A DNA stretch of 64,000 nucleotides from Chrysoperla carnea (lineage: Eukaryota > Arthropoda > Insecta > Neuroptera > Chrysopidae), in the NCBI RefSeq assembly GCF_905475395.1, contig NC_058337.1:8792983-8856982 (forward strand), written 5' to 3'. The position numbers and the translations under genes were made by a program. The notes beneath the pieces were generated by a model. That model worked only from the letters and a program-made list of their open reading frames with translations, did not search any database and was not told where the DNA came from. Of the stretch, positions 1 to 10,905 are shown piece after piece (the first letter of the stretch is position 1; every line of letters begins with the position of its first letter).

Positions 1-272
1 AAAGGAAGCAACTCACGAAATTTACTGTCCCACGGACTATTTAATGCAGACTGTAATGTATAAAGTTACTGTAATAATATTGATAAAGTGAAATTTGTTT
101 GTCTCCAAGGCAACAAACTAGAATGATGATGAATTAAATTACAAAAATGACGAATTAAATGGCAACAATTTTTCTTTTTAGACTTCTTTATCTCGAAAAC
201 CAAAACAGTTTAGACTATATTCTGTTGTCAAATCGTGGCGCCACGGGTATCGTAATCGCCTCCATCTCTGAA

Positions 273-1802
273 TTAAGGTTTCTCTCCGGTATGTTTTCGT
301 TTATGGATGCGTAAACTATTTTGGTTATTAAATGCTTCATCACAGACGTCACTTGAAAAAGGTTTCTCCCCAGTATGGGTTCGTTTATGGTAGATTAAAA
401 CACTACTCCAATTAAATGTTTTATCACAAAAATCACATGAATAAGGTTTCTCTCCAGTATGTATTCGTTTATGTTGAACTAAATTACTTCGCTGATTAAA
501 TATTTTATCACATACGTCACATGAATAAAGCTTTTCTCTACTATGAGTACGTTTATGAACGTATAAACTATTATAATTATTAAATGTTTTTTCACAAACG
601 TCACATGCATAAGGTTTCTCTCCAGTATGTATGCGTTTATGTTGAACTAAAACACCAGGCAGATTAAATTTTTTATCACAGACGTCACATGAATACGGCT
701 TTTCTCCATTATGGATTCGTTTATGAAGCACTAAACCACTTTGTTGTTTAAACTGTTTATCACAAATATCACATGCATAAGGTTTCTCTCCAGTATGTAT
801 TCGTTGATGACGAACTAAATTAGTTTGCTGGTTAAACGTTTTATCACATACATCACATGAATAACTTATCTCTCCAGTATGGATTCGTTTATGGCGAATA
901 AAACTACTTAAATTATTAAATGTTTTATCACAAATATCACATGAATAAGGTTTCTCTCCAGTATGTATGCGTTTATGTTGAACTAAATTACTTCGCTGAT
1001 TAAATATTTTATCACATACGTCACATGAATAAGGCTTTTCTCCGGTATGTGTTCGTTTATGAACGTATAAACTATTATAATTATTAAATGTTTTATCACA
1101 ACTGTCACATGTATATGGTTTCTCTCCAGTATGCATTCGTTTATGGATATGGAAACTATTTTCGTGGTTAAATGTTTTTTCACAAACATCACATGAATAT
1201 GGTTTTTCTTCAGTATGTGTTCTTCTATGGAGACGTAAATGATGTTGTCTGTTAAATTTTTTGCCACAAAAATCACATGTGTATGGTTTCTCTCCAGTAT
1301 GTATTCGTTTATGGCGAAGAAAATTACCTTGATGATTAAATACTTTATTACATACGTCACATGAATAAGAATTCTCCTCGATTTGTTTTTTCTTATTTGA
1401 ATTACTTTCGTTTAACATTTCATTTTTAATTGTAACGCCTATGTGTAATTGCTGTTCCTCAGAAAGCTTTTCTATTGTTTGATTTTGTTGTTTATTTATA
1501 TTATTTTCATCGAATATTTCATCTTTAATAATTACTTCTGTGTGTAATTGATGTTCCAACTGATTGTGTTTCATACTAATATTCTCAAATAGTTTTTCTT
1601 CTATTTGATTTTGTTGTTTATAATCATTTTTATCTAATACTTCACCTTTAATAATTACTTCTGTCTGTAATTCCCGTTCAAATTTAATGTGTTCCTCAAA
1701 TAGTTTATCCTTTATTTCAATTTTTTGTTTATCCAAATCACGTTCATCTAATATTTTATTAATTGTTAATTCGGTTGGAAGTTCATTTTTAATATAATCC
1801 AT
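273..1802 (-). CDS. C2H2 zinc-finger protein, 13 tandem fingers, single exon
   Basis: Presumed nuclear sequence-specific DNA-binding protein of 509 aa. Residues 1-145 are charged and contain no ZAD, KRAB or BTB domain. They carry a degenerate repeat with an I-K-x-E core at residues 4-7, 51-54, 92-95 and 125-128. Thirteen 28-residue C2H2 fingers follow (146-509), nearly all joined by HTGEKP linkers. Fingers 4-5 and 10-11 are almost identical at DNA level, so the array grew partly by internal duplication. Finger 13 has lost its first cysteine (FSSDVC), and the protein stops directly after its HTGEKP linker, which suggests the array was cut short. The start ATG at 1802 sits in an AACAAAATGG context. 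Finger identities do not name an orthologue; it looks like a lineage-specific gene. It is transcribed divergently from the ZAD gene at 3697. Confidence 0.93.
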   Translation of the reverse strand: MDYIKNELPTELTINKILDERDLDKQKIEIKDKLFEEHIKFERELQTEVIIKGEVLDKNDYKQQNQIEEKLFENISMKHNQLEHQLHTEVIIKDEIFDENNINKQQNQTIEKLSEEQQLHIGVTIKNEMLNESNSNKKKQIEENSYSCDVCNKVFNHQGNFLRHKRIHTGEKPYTCDFCGKKFNRQHHLRLHRRTHTEEKPYSCDVCEKTFNHENSFHIHKRMHTGEKPYTCDSCDKTFNNYNSLYVHKRTHTGEKPYSCDVCDKIFNQRSNLVQHKRIHTGEKPYSCDICDKTFNNLSSFIRHKRIHTGEISYSCDVCDKTFNQQTNLVRHQRIHTGEKPYACDICDKQFKQQSGLVLHKRIHNGEKPYSCDVCDKKFNLPGVLVQHKRIHTGEKPYACDVCEKTFNNYNSLYVHKRTHSREKLYSCDVCDKIFNQRSNLVQHKRIHTGEKPYSCDFCDKTFNWSSVLIYHKRTHTGEKPFSSDVCDEAFNNQNSLRIHKRKHTGEKP

Positions 1803-1916
1803 TTTGTTTATTAATTTATTAAGTCCGTTGAATATTTATTTTTTTAATATTTTGATTTAGTATTACATTTTCCCGAGGTATAATGGAATCTTTGAAGACT
1901 AAAATATATGATCTAA
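1803..1916. promoter_or_regulatory. 5' flank of the zinc-finger gene
   Basis: About 110 bp of AT-rich DNA lie between the start codon and the first repeat. The promoter and 5' UTR are expected here, but no convincing TATA box or initiator is visible. A family A repeat begins immediately upstream, so distal control sequence would be repeat-derived. Confidence 0.25.
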
Positions 1917-2580
1917 GACAAGTGAAAACAAACAATTGACTAAGTTAATTGTTGAAATACCATGTATAGACAGTGTTGTTTACTCTGTCACATTACACAA
2001 ACATACATGTCACACATATATAACTGATAATCCCATATTAATACATAGTGTTGATGCGCAATCGTTTGTTTTTTGACGTCACGTAAATAACAAAAGACAA
2101 CTGATATTCCTATATTAATACATACTATAAAATTTGCACTTAATTAACGCTCTCGTGGGTAAACAGTGATGTTTAAAAAAAAATGTTTCAAACAAAAGTT
2201 TTTTATTTTTTTATAAGGAACATTTTTTACATTTAAACTTTTGTTCTATCTCTAACGGTTTACAAGATGGGTCCTACGGACCCAAGACCCAATTGACCTA
2301 TGATGCTCATTTACGAACTTGACCTCACTTTGTACGTCCTGAGTACGCTGTAAAAATTTCAGCTCGATATCTTTTTTCGTTTTTGAGTTATCGTGTCCAC
2401 AGACGGACGGACGGACGGACAACCGGAAATGGATTAATTAGGTGATTCTATGAACACCTATACCAAAATTTTTTTCGTAGCATCAATATTTTTAAGCGTT
2501 ACAAACTTGGGACGAAACTTAATATACTATGTATATTTCATATATACATGGTATAAAAAGAATGGGTGTCATTTCATAGA
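1917..2580 (+). repeat. Repeat family A, copy 1 (full length)
   Basis: This is the reference copy. It starts ACAAGTGAAAACAAACAATT, with a small palindrome (CAATTGACT..AGTTAATTG) just inside, and ends at a second palindrome followed by GGTATAAAAA. A run of GACG/GGAC units lies at about 2403-2420. There is no open reading frame, and the two ends are not inverted repeats of each other. Other copies are near 8.9, 15.6, 26.1, 30.8, 45.3, 50.4, 52.2, 53.7, 55.9, 59.7, 61.3 and 62.3 kb. Confidence 0.85.
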
Positions 2581-2599
2581 TAAACCAGAGAAAAAAGTA

Positions 2600-2870
2600 C
2601 TAGTTTAAAACAAAAATGCTTTTAACAGAAAAAAAACCGGCTTCAAAAAAAAAAAGAAAAAAACTATTCCAAAACAAATTAATATGCACTAAAAAGTAAA
2701 AAATAAAGATAATATAATGTAGTTACAATTATTGTTATTTTAGGAGTCGGTGTCAGTCAAGTTAATGCAGCAAACTGTTCTATTCCAGTTGTTTCCTTGT
2801 AATAACATTAATTGTAACTACATTATATTATCTTTATTTTTTACTTTTTAGTTTCGCTTCGCCGACATTT
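2600..2870. repeat. Repeat family B fragment, foldback form
   Basis: It contains AAAACCGGCTTC near the left end and an inverted pair: 2690-2755 (CACTAAAAAGTAAA..GGAGTCGG) returns in reverse complement at about 2800-2852. The same block recurs near 38.9 and 45.7 kb. It is noncoding. Confidence 0.7.
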
Positions 2871-3205
2871 ATTGTTTGCTTTTTTACAATATGGCGTCTA
2901 GTGGTCGCCATATTGAATTTTTATTATTGCCATATCTTCAGTAGCAGTTGCAAGGTTAAGACAAATTGATTGAGGTCTAAATCATCAAAATCGACCCACG
3001 CATTTGGTCTCTAGTGTGGCATATAGGAACACACATGTATAGAATGATAACCACATTACCACTTGGGTTGCTCAGTCGGATAAAAATACAGTCGAATTGA
3101 GAACCGTTTCTTGTTTTGAAGTCAGTTAAAAAACAGTTAATTTGACGTTTTGTGACATATTATATGACTGTGATTATCACTCAAAGAGGTTATCTAAATA
3201 ACACT
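2871..3205. other. Intergenic DNA with diffuse repeat similarity
   Basis: No gene is visible. Short stretches (an 'aatatggc' block and a 'cgcatttggtc' block) resemble 30.13-30.31 kb, so this is probably a decayed repeat. Confidence 0.4.
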
Positions 3206-3605
3206 TATTCGCTCCGTGCGTGAGTTTCGTTTCCATGGTAACGATACACTACTTTAATTATAGAATTGTATGGACGCATATATAATTGTTTGGATTGCAT
3301 TTAAGACTTACATTTAAAATTTAATATTATTGTCCTTATAACCTTCATGTTATTGTCTCACAAATTTAAATAAATAATTATGATAATTTACATTTGAAAA
3401 ATAATATTTGTTCAATTTGATTTCTTATTTTCACAATTTTTAATGCATTAAGTTTAATTAATTAATTCGTGTTTTTCAATAATTTTAATTTGACATTTCT
3501 ATAACATTTACATGTAAAGAATTGCAAATTAGTCATAACAGCCCCCTTTAACTCCAAAATTTTTCACTGGAAGCGCTGGCATCGATTTTATTGTCCCTAC
3601 CATGT
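3206..3605 (+). mobile_element. Repeat family C, copy 1 (3' end clipped)
   Basis: It begins TATTCGCTCCGTGCGTGAG and matches the intact copies at 56707-57097 and, inverted, 40741-41131. Intact copies end in an imperfect inverted version of the start (GTGCGTAGTCAT..). This copy is cut off after CCCTACCATG. It is noncoding, probably a nonautonomous DNA element. It lies 92 bp upstream of the ZAD gene start, so it may supply promoter sequence. Confidence 0.8.
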
Positions 3606-3696
3606 TATCTCTACATTCCATGATTGATTTCATACCTTAAAGTAAGGTTAGAATTAATTTTTTTCAACACATGATATTGTTTTAATAATTAATATA

Positions 3697-6600
3697 ATGT
3701 ATAACTTTCAAACAATTTGTCGAACGTGTTCTTCTGATGATAATTTACAGTTGCTGTTCGATAATAATTATACATTTAATATAGCTGAAATGTTAAGTGA
3801 AATTGTGAATATTACGGTAAAATGAGCAAAAATTATTATTTGTTTACATTACCAATTACCAATCCAACTTTCATTATGTTTTTTTTTAATTTATAGGTAA
3901 CAGAAAATGATAATTATCCGCAAAATATATGCATAAATTGTTTGGATAAATTACATTCCGCTTACAATTTTAAGCAACATTGTCAAGAAATTCAAAAAAA
4001 GTATGAAGAATATTTAGGAACTTTGGCTAGTGAAAATAAATATAATTTTGATGAAACTGTCGGACAAATTTATTTGATTGCCGAAGCAGACGTAAGCGAG
4101 GATTTTAAATCATCGAACTATAACGATGACGAAAACATTATGGAAATCAAAAAGGAAAATGTAAAACGAAAACGAACATGTCAGATTTGCAGCAAAAGTG
4201 TTAGCAGCATATCTGCACATATGCGAACACATACAAATGACAAACCATACAAATGTAAAACATGCCATAAAGAATTTTCACAAGCTACCAATTTAAAAAC
4301 ACATTATTTACGTGTTCACACAGGTTAGTGCAGTAACTATGGCAGAAAATACCTCAGTTTAAAAATGAATAACCCACCCGGTTTTTCAACGGATAATTAC
4401 GAGAAAAATAGTAGTTTTTAAGAAAAAAAATTTTTTTTTTTTTCTAATTCATGAGTATCCAGGAAGACAATAAAATTGCAATTCTGGGTTATTCCTGGGT
4501 GTGTAGCCCGAGAGCTGGTCGATATTTTTGGGTAGGCGTTTGAGGCATTCTGAAAATTCGTCAGATACCTTTCTCATAATATCCTAATACGAAAATGCAG
4601 GCCTGGCTGGAGGATAGCGGTATCATTAGAGCCCCTATATTATCAAACATATACAATTTTTGTAAAAAATATCTTTGAGGCAACTTTATTTTTGTATTTT
4701 TTTTAAGTAAACTTAAATATTGAAAAATGAAGATAATATTTAAGACAGACCATTTGCGAGGGATTTTAAGCCTCCAAGATGCTTGCAAAACTACTTTTCT
4801 TGATCACCTGGTAGATAGAAAATCCCACCAAAATGACGCTTTGTTTTTGAAAATATTTATTTTTAATAGTAAACAATCAATACATAGTATAAAACAAAGT
4901 CGCTTCCCGCTGTCTGTCCCAATGCATGCTTAGATATTCAAAACTATGCAACGGATTTTGATGCGGTTTTTCTAATAGATAGAATGATTCAAGAGAAAGA
5001 TTTTTATGCATAATACATGCATAATATAGTAGAAAAGCATTGATAATTTTAAAGGTTAAACGAAATTGTGAACAAAAGGAGGGCAAGTGCCTGTATATGA
5101 AGTGAAAGTTATAACACAGTAATCTTCGTATTTAAAATTGAAATACAAATCCCACCACCTGGGCAAGATCGCACAAATTTTGGTTTTTAACTTCTTTAAG
5201 TAAGCTTTTGGTTAAGGCGTAACCAATTCCGTCTGCGGTATGCTTAGGGTAGCGGGTTCGATTCCCGCCGTCGCAACAAAATTAATTAAAAGTAGTAATA
5301 GGCTGGTGTAGTGTATGGTATATGCATGAAGGAGGTGCACTCAGCCTCTGAAATTGAGGAGCTGATAAATGAAATTATCAGCGGAAAAGTGGTAAAACGC
5401 ATATATGGTATCACAATGGGCTGTATAGCCTAAGTGTGTCCTTCGTGGGCAGCCTTTCTGAATTGATCTTTAATGTGAAATTTATAACTAGTTTATTATT
5501 ATTTTAAAAGGTTTAATTCACTTATTACTCCAATCATCTTAGGGTTTCACCTTCGAATCTAACGGAATAAGCTGAATTTTCAAGGTCTCGAAAATCCTTA
5601 AATATTCAAGGTCTCGAAAAATAAGTTTTTGTGAATATCCCGTTTCTTTTACCTTCAATCGTATTAACATTTATTATAAAAGTTGCACAGGATAACATTT
5701 CCTACAAATTTTGTCTGAAACTTCTTTTTTTGTACAGTTTTGTACAATTTTGTTGAACAGTTTTTGCAATAGAGGGTGCAGAAAATGAAGCGCTTAGCTT
5801 AACGTACTTCTGTGCTGGGTCAATATTTATAAATATAAGATATTAAATAATTATTTAAGTAGTATTTAATCAATAATTAAGTGAAAAAACCGTATAATAG
5901 ACAGACTTTCTTAAAAGTATAAAAATAAGAAATTATTTTCATCTGAAATTTTTATGATAAGTAAAATCGTCATTACAGTTGGGGGACTCTTTTCCGTCCT
6001 GTGATAAACTTTTTAATCTTAGAGGTCCCCCCGACTGGAATGACGATTTTACTTATCATAACAATTTCAGATGAAAATAATTTCTTGTTTTCATACTTTT
6101 AAGAGCTTCGGGGTTTTGGTTTATGAAATTTTTTTTTTTTTAAATTATTTTCTACACTATACTTCGATTTTTTAAGTATTTTTTCTTAAAAACTACTATT
6201 TTTCTTCTAATTATCCCGTTGAAAAACCGGACGGGCTAATTATTTTTAATTTTAAACTCGTTTGCTTGTACTAGGTAAGAAATTCCCATGTAACATTTGT
6301 CATCGAAGTTTTGCAAGCTTATCTAATCATATGCGAACACATAGAAATGACAAACCATACAAATGTAAAACATGCCACAAAGAATTTTTAGCTTGTTACA
6401 ATTATAAACGACATTTACGGATTCATACAGGTGAAAGATTTTCATGTAACAATTGTGAACGTAGCTTTGCCCGAATAGAAAATTTAAAAGAACATATACG
6501 TGCACATCATTTATCCCCGACGGAGAATAAATCATCCGAGGAGACGAAACCATCTCGAGAAAAGAAATTTCTATGTAGTACTTGTGGAAAATGTTTCCAA

Positions 6601-7164
6601 AAGCTGACAACATTAACAGACCATAGAAATTCACATTCAGGAGTACGACCTTATAAATGTAAAATTTGTGAAAAAACATTTTCACAAAGATCTAACTTGT
6701 ATGCCCATCAGAAATTACACGACGGTGAAGAATCTGAAAATTTAAAAAAACCTTTTGAATGTTCATATTGTGAAAAACAATTTTCACTTCGGACGACGTG
6801 GGCCGACCATGAGAGGATTCACACGGGGGATAGACCGTATAAATGTGAGATTTGCTTTGTTGGGTTTCGACAACATACTCATTTGAAAGTGCATTCGCGT
6901 ACCCATACTGGAGAAAAACCATTTAAATGTAATTTTTGTGATAAACAGTTTGCAATAAAAGGTAATTTAACTGTTCATGAGCGTACTCACACGGGAGAAA
7001 CCCCATACGTATGCGTTATATGTTCTAAAGGATTTTACGATACCCGTCGTTTGAAGAAGCATCAGTCCAAACATTTACTAACGGAAAATGGGGAGCAGAT
7101 GTTACCAAAAAAATCACTAGAATTAGTTTTAATAAAAAATGAAGATAATATCGTGCAAGAATAA
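3697..7164 (+). CDS. ZAD-C2H2 zinc-finger protein, three exons, 11 fingers
   Basis: Presumed DNA-binding transcription factor of the arthropod ZAD family. Exons: 3697-3816, 3897-4323 and 6275-7164, joined by GT-AG introns of 80 and 1951 bp; the joins keep frame and give 478 aa. The ZAD zinc-binding cysteines are C8, C11, C52 and C55, split between exons 1 and 2; this domain normally dimerises. An acidic linker (about 80-133) ends in KRKR. Fingers 1-2 are in exon 2 and 3-11 in exon 3. Fingers 1 and 3 have only nine residues between the second Cys and first His instead of twelve. The finger 1-2 pair and finger 3-4 pair are near-identical in DNA over about 60 bp. I-K-x-E motifs occur at 124-127 and 469-472. 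The stop codon overlaps an AATAAA at 7160-7165. The exon joins are my inference from splice sites and phase. Confidence 0.93.
5205..5480 (+). repeat. tRNA-derived SINE (head and body)
   Basis: A T-arm-like GCGGGTTCGATTCCCGC forms a perfect 5-bp stem and fits a pol III B box. A weak A-box-like part (TGGTTAAGGCGTAACC) lies upstream. The body contains an internal hairpin (TGATAAATGAAATTATCA). The 5' side cannot pair with CGTCGCA, so it is not a functional tRNA. Confidence 0.6.
5910..6103. mobile_element. Hairpin MITE nested in the intron element
   Basis: Long inverted arms at about 5910-5985 and 6024-6103 share CTTAAAAGTAT, ATTTTCATCTGAAATT and ATGATAAGTAAAATCGTCAT with their reverse complements. 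About 40 bp of loop separates them. It is noncoding. Confidence 0.85.
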
Positions 7165-7754
7165 ATATTTGCTTCTTCGAAATTTTATGTGATTTTCATT
7201 TTTTTTTAATGTGAAATTTTAACAGATTTGTTTTGCGGAAAATAGCAGGAAAAAGAACAATTGTTCCATAACGAAAGCGATTTTTCCATAACCCAAAAAC
7301 ACTATAATCGAGGTAATACAATCGAAAAATGACTAAAAGGTCGAAATCTAAAAGACACCTTCGATTTTTACAGGACCGGGCGCAAACTATCCGTATGAGA
7401 GCGTACAAATTTGACGATTATCAAGTGGTTTTGATCAAATATTTGATTAGAAAACCAACTGATTTTATATTTTTGACTATTCTAAACATTTCTAAAAGAA
7501 TAAGAATTAAAGAACGAAGAAGGTAAGAATAAAACAAGTCAAGAAACAAAAAGTGTAGTCAAAAATATTAAATCATTAACAAAATTTTAGCCTAAAAACA
7601 GAAATTTAAAAAAAAAACGTGTTCATCTCGAAAACGGCTAGACTAGGTGAACAAAGTCATAGGAAAAAAAATTGTTAAAAAATATCCAAAATATAAGATT
7701 CAATTGGATCAAATATTTGATCAAAACATTGATTTTGTCAATATCAAATTTTCA
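7165..7754. other. 3' flank of the ZAD gene, no gene seen
   Basis: AT-rich sequence holding the 3' UTR of the ZAD gene. Short open frames here (65 and 60 codons) have no domain, no splice support and low-complexity composition. Confidence 0.4.
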
Positions 7755-8053
7755 TCAAAATTTGTTTCATATTCAGGTAAATTCATTAATTTTGAACATT
7801 TTAAATTACTTGAACAATATTCCTTTTAATATTTAATTATGGAAACTGGGTACACAACACATCAAAAATATCGAACAGTATTACAATTCGGTGGTATAAT
7901 TAGATTAATTTCATTATCTCCCGTTTTTTTTGGTTTAGCTTGAAGATGGCAATCCTATCAAAATAATGAATTTTTTTTAACACTTGTATCTATATAAAGG
8001 ACAAAAAAATGTTATTCAAAGTTTAAAATATAAGATTCAATAGTTTTATTTTC

Positions 8054-8640
8054 ATAATAGGGAATATTCATCAAATTTAAATTTGGTTAAAATATTTTTC
8101 TTCCGTAACTTTAATGACTGGACATTTCAACTAAACCATTATTTTAGTAATTAATATCTTTTTAATTACTTATAATTAATTAATAAAAGTACAAATTCAG
8201 TGAGAGTTTAAAAAAATTTCTAATACGGAAATTCAAATTTTTATACGGACGTGACATCAAAGTACGGGCTTGTCAAATTTGTTGACATACTGTATGATAT
8301 TAATTACTTACATTTTATATGGTATTTCATTGAGTTATATCATTCTACGGCTTTTTATAAGAAAACTTAATAACGAGTGTAAATTCTGTGTTTTAAATTC
8401 ATTTTTTTGGCATATAAATTATACATTGAACTGTCATCAATTGGCAGATCACGTACTTATGCGTCATCAACAGAGAGCGCCAAAAAACTGCGTTTAAAAA
8501 TCTCAAAATTATAATGTATTTTAAATATTTTTGTACACTTATTTACAGCATTTTTTAACAGTATTTATATTTTTTTTTATTATAACGTTGTAAACAATGA
8601 ATTAAAAAAATTAAAAAAATAGATGAATATTCCCTATTAT
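8054..8640. mobile_element. MITE with perfect 19-bp terminal inverted repeats
   Basis: The ends ATAATAGGGAATATTCATC and its exact reverse complement define a 587-bp noncoding element. A 75-codon frame inside has no recognisable domain. Confidence 0.75.
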
Positions 8641-8864
8641 TCAGCACGATTTGTTATTACGAGATTATAAGCGCGCTCACGTAAATGTAAAAGGCACACT
8701 TTCTGATCAAATTGATTTTTGTGTACTCCCTCAGCTAAATCGGAGGTGTACTTTTAAATTGCGACCTCAAATGCCTTATTTCTCAACTACTAATCGTCTT
8801 TTTTTTTTATTGAATCAAAATGAATAAAATTCAAATTTTTGTATTCCAATTTAAATAAAACAAG

Positions 8865-9361
8865 TGAAAACAAACAATTGACTGAGTTAATTGTTGAAAT
8901 ACCCTATATAGAAAATGTTAAATGTCAGTGCTTGGTTTATTTGTTTATAAATTAGAAGAGTTTACACTAGCACAATTATGACTGTTTTCGGCCGCCATTT
9001 ATTTGGTTTTCGAAAATTATTTCAAGTATTTTGTAGAATTTTTTTTTCCTTTTACGAAAATATTTCACAAGTCCTCTTGTTGCAGCTACCTGCCAATTTT
9101 CAATTCCCTTTCTTTTAAAGGTTTGCAAAAATGGACACCAAAGTTTTGTCTTAATTTAGATTGAAATTTTTTTTCTATCTCGAACGGTTTACAAGATTGG
9201 TCCTACAGATGAAAAACCCAATTGACCTATGTTACTTATTTACGAATTCAACCTCACTTTTTTCGTCCTGAGCACGCTTTAAAAATTTCAGCTTGATATC
9301 TTTTTTCGTTTTTGAGTTATCGTGTTCATAGACAGACAGACCGACGGACAGTCGGAAATGG
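8865..9361 (+). repeat. Repeat family A, copy 2 (long-leader subtype, 3' truncated)
   Basis: It starts ACAAGTGAAAACAAACAATT. After the leader it carries a segment (CGAAAATATTTCACAAG.., ACACCAAAGTTTTGTC) also present in the copies near 15.6, 52.3, 53.8 and 61.7 kb, so a subfamily exists. It ends after GTCGGAAATGGACT. Confidence 0.75.
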
Positions 9362-10067
9362 ACTCTTAGTGGAATGCTTGGTAGTTTTGACCTCGGATTA
9401 CTGTAATAGTAAATAAATTTATATTACAGAGGTAGGATTGTGTTTTTGATTGTAGGATTGGAAAATTGTTCAATTCTTTTTCAGCTATGTCTCGAAAAAT
9501 TGTTGCATTCAACAATTTTTTTTTAAATAAGCGCATGAACAAAAAACTCTGCATCGCTATCGCCAAGTTAAACGCAGAAACACGAAAAAATTGAAGGTTG
9601 TTAAAATGCATAATATTCGAAATGATGTTTTTGAAGTTGAACGTCCAAATCATTCAAACTTGAGGGTTTGTCACCTGATAAAGTAAAATTAATCTAATTA
9701 TACCACCGAATTATAATGCAATTCGTTATTTTTGATGTTTTATATATTCAGTTTTTCTATAATTAAATTAATATTCTTTTTAAGTAATTTAAATTAAAAG
9801 CTGCTCAGAATTGACCAATTTACCTGAATATGAAACAAATAATAAAAATAGTTTTTACTGAACTCTGGGGAAATTACACGGTTTCGAGAGTCTTTTCTGA
9901 TTAAATCTGGCAGATGGCAACCCTAAAATTCACCCAGTTACCCGAATTGAAGGAATATTAACCATCCCACCCAACATGAACATTTTTTAAATTTTGGAAA
10001 CATTCGTTGATAACTTTGGACATCAATTTTTTATAAAAAAATATAACTAAGTATTGTTAAAATTTAA

Positions 10068-10073
10068 TTTATT
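10068..10073 (-). terminator. Poly(A) signal of the UBC9 gene
   Basis: AATAAA on the minus strand, about 180 nt past the UBC9 stop codon, followed by A/T-rich sequence. Confidence 0.5.
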
Positions 10074-10255
10074 CAATAATTATAAAAACAAAATTATTAT
10101 GCAGTTTTTTGTTGTTCACTTGACATTTTAAATAAAAATTACATTCTAGCCAAGAACATTTGTCTTGTTTTATGCAACGAATGTAATTTTAAAATACTGG
10201 AAATACCTTTAATGACGTTATAATATAATCAAGGAATGATGCAATGAATCGTTGG

Positions 10256-10905
10256 CTATTCGTGTGCCATAGCGCGCGCTTGTGCCCGTACTCGTTTTTC
10301 ATATTCTAATCGATTTTGACTAAAAAAAAAAGTTGTAATAAATATTCGAACAAATAACAAATTAAATACATACTTACCAATAAATTGTATAAGCTTCAGC
10401 CTGAGCGGGATCACGTACATTGGGTTCATTTAATAAGTCTTGTATTCCCAGTAATATTTGCTTAACAGTAATTGCTGGACGCCAGTCTTTATCCTCATCT
10501 AATAATGATAAACATACTGTACCCGAGGGATATACGTTTGGATGAAATAGTGGTGGTTCAAATTTACATTTTGGTGGACTTGTTGGATAATCATCTTTAA
10601 AAATCATACGCAGTTTATAATTTCCATTTTCCCATGGGGTCTAAAAATACAATGGCATTATATTTGTTTAAAGTTAAATTACCTCGTTTCTTTTTACCCC
10701 TTTTTTGCCAGGTATCACACATTCCCAGTTCATTAAATTTACCGAACCATCTGGATTTTTTGATGGACGAGCTACGAATCCCTGTATTTAAATTAAAAAT
10801 TTAATTCGTAAACAAAAACATTCAGATAACAAGCCTTACAAATGGGTGATCTTTTCTCCATGCTTTTCTTTCTTCAGCAAGTCTTTGAGCGGCGATTCCA
10901 GACAT
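10256..10905 (-). CDS. Ubc9: SUMO-conjugating enzyme UBC9 (E2), four exons
   Basis: UBC9 takes SUMO from the E1 as a thioester on its active cysteine and transfers it to lysines of mostly nuclear proteins. Exons on the minus strand: 10840-10905, 10698-10781, 10378-10640 and 10256-10319. All introns are GT-AG, and the joins keep frame. The product is exactly 158 aa, the usual family length. The UBC fold is complete: [13 protein letters not shown] carries the active Cys93, and the [18 protein letters not shown] helix follows. The basic N terminus ([12 protein letters not shown]), typical of UBC9, binds SUMO and E1. The C terminus ends in RAMAHE. The start gives MSGIA, as in other animal UBC9 proteins. 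The fly gene is called lesswright. No missing residue or frameshift was seen; the gene looks functional. Confidence 0.98.

Larger units (their letters stand above)
4357..6256. mobile_element. Foldback element filling intron 2 of the ZAD gene
   Basis: An inverted repeat of about 74 bp has arms at 4357-4430 and 6181-6256. The left arm includes ACCCGGTTTTTCAACGG and AAATAGTAGTTTTTAAG; the right arm is their reverse complement with few changes. The interior is noncoding and composite, with a segment shared with 12.5-12.96 kb, a SINE head and a nested hairpin. The arms stop 33 bp and 18 bp from the splice sites. No clear target duplication was found. Confidence 0.8.
7755..9875. mobile_element. Large foldback element with nested insertions
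   Basis: Inverted segments sit at about 7755-7906 and 9687-9875. Shared blocks include TTTCATATTCAGGTAAATT and TTCGGTGGTATAATTAGATT. Between them lie a TIR element (8054-8640), a family A copy (8865-9361) and unassigned AT-rich DNA (9362-9686). Confidence 0.65.

Noticed and set aside
983-1360. 125-codon minus-strand frame inside the zinc-finger array
   Set aside because: A shadow of the finger repeat in another frame; no C2H2 pattern.
5205-5290. Possible tRNA gene
   Set aside because: The B box is good but the acceptor stem cannot form and the D-arm is poor; a SINE fits better.
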